A stretch of DNA of 15,932 nucleotides, from NCBI GenBank assembly GCA_011620245.1, contig WOZN01000367.1, positions 1 through 15,932 on the forward strand, read 5' to 3'. This document shows positions 15,881 to 15,932 of the stretch, piece by piece. Source of the stretch: Acidovorax sp. (lineage in GTDB: Bacteria; Pseudomonadota; Gammaproteobacteria; Burkholderiales; Burkholderiaceae_C). Position 1 is the stretch's first letter. Every line of letters starts with the position of its first letter. The notes under the pieces are model-generated. The model was not told where the DNA came from, made no database searches, and saw only the letters and a program-made list of their open reading frames with translations. The position numbers and the translations under genes were made by a program.

Positions 15881-15932
15881 GTGTTCGATGCTTGGCGGCA
15901 CAAATCAAAGCGATGCGTTTGGGCGCAGGGCA
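15881..15932 (+). repeat. 52-nt dispersed repeat, copy 2 (cut by window end)
   Basis: This stretch matches 7322-7373 at 48 of 52 bases with no gap, starting five bases after the VanZ stop. The match reaches the last base of the window, so the true length is not visible. Confidence 0.85.

Overview
The window reads as a GC-rich betaproteobacterial chromosome, most likely a member of the Comamonadaceae (Acidovorax/Alicycliphilus/Diaphorobacter type). This rests on recognisable protein families, on the chromosomal block around hemB, and on an intergenic palindrome (13065-13121) of a kind I recall as common in that family. No database search was possible, so this is recognition, not a measured placement.

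Region 1 (1 to about 6240) looks accessory and partly decayed. A minus-strand gene train runs from 5296 down to 178: an intact MmgE/PrpD-family protein, an intact acyl-CoA dehydrogenase, a 56-residue CaiB/BaiF CoA-transferase remnant, an intact GntR/UTRA regulator, a membrane-permease remnant, a CitE-type lyase broken by frameshifts, and an apparently intact SAM methyltransferase. The set resembles operons for CoA-dependent breakdown of branched C5-dicarboxylates such as itaconate, mesaconate or methylsuccinate. The substrate is inference, and the pathway as it stands cannot work from this locus because the CoA-transferase and lyase are broken. An IS3-family orfA fragment lies at one edge and an IS4-family transposase fragment near the other.

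Region 2 (6300-6520) is a tRNA-Arg(ACG) with a consensus -10 box and a near-perfect rho-independent terminator. A G-rich direct repeat follows it and may be a relic of an integration site.

Region 3 (6667-15932) is ordinary chromosomal coding sequence. It holds a hemerythrin; a two-gene minus-strand unit (M14 carboxypeptidase, then alpha/beta hydrolase); two overlapping small ORFs leading into a hemolysin III-like membrane protein; a MarC-family protein; a dienelactone hydrolase; a CorA-type transporter; hemB; and, divergent from hemB, hemJ followed by a VanZ-family membrane protein. hemB and hemJ both act in heme synthesis, and the HemB has the residues of the metal-site type that lacks zinc cysteines.

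Several short dispersed repeats punctuate the window: a 17-nt core in four copies, a 52-nt element in two copies (one cut by the window end), and the palindrome that supplies the hemB stop codon. I found no CRISPR array, rRNA, complete mobile element, or clear new defence or biosynthetic system.
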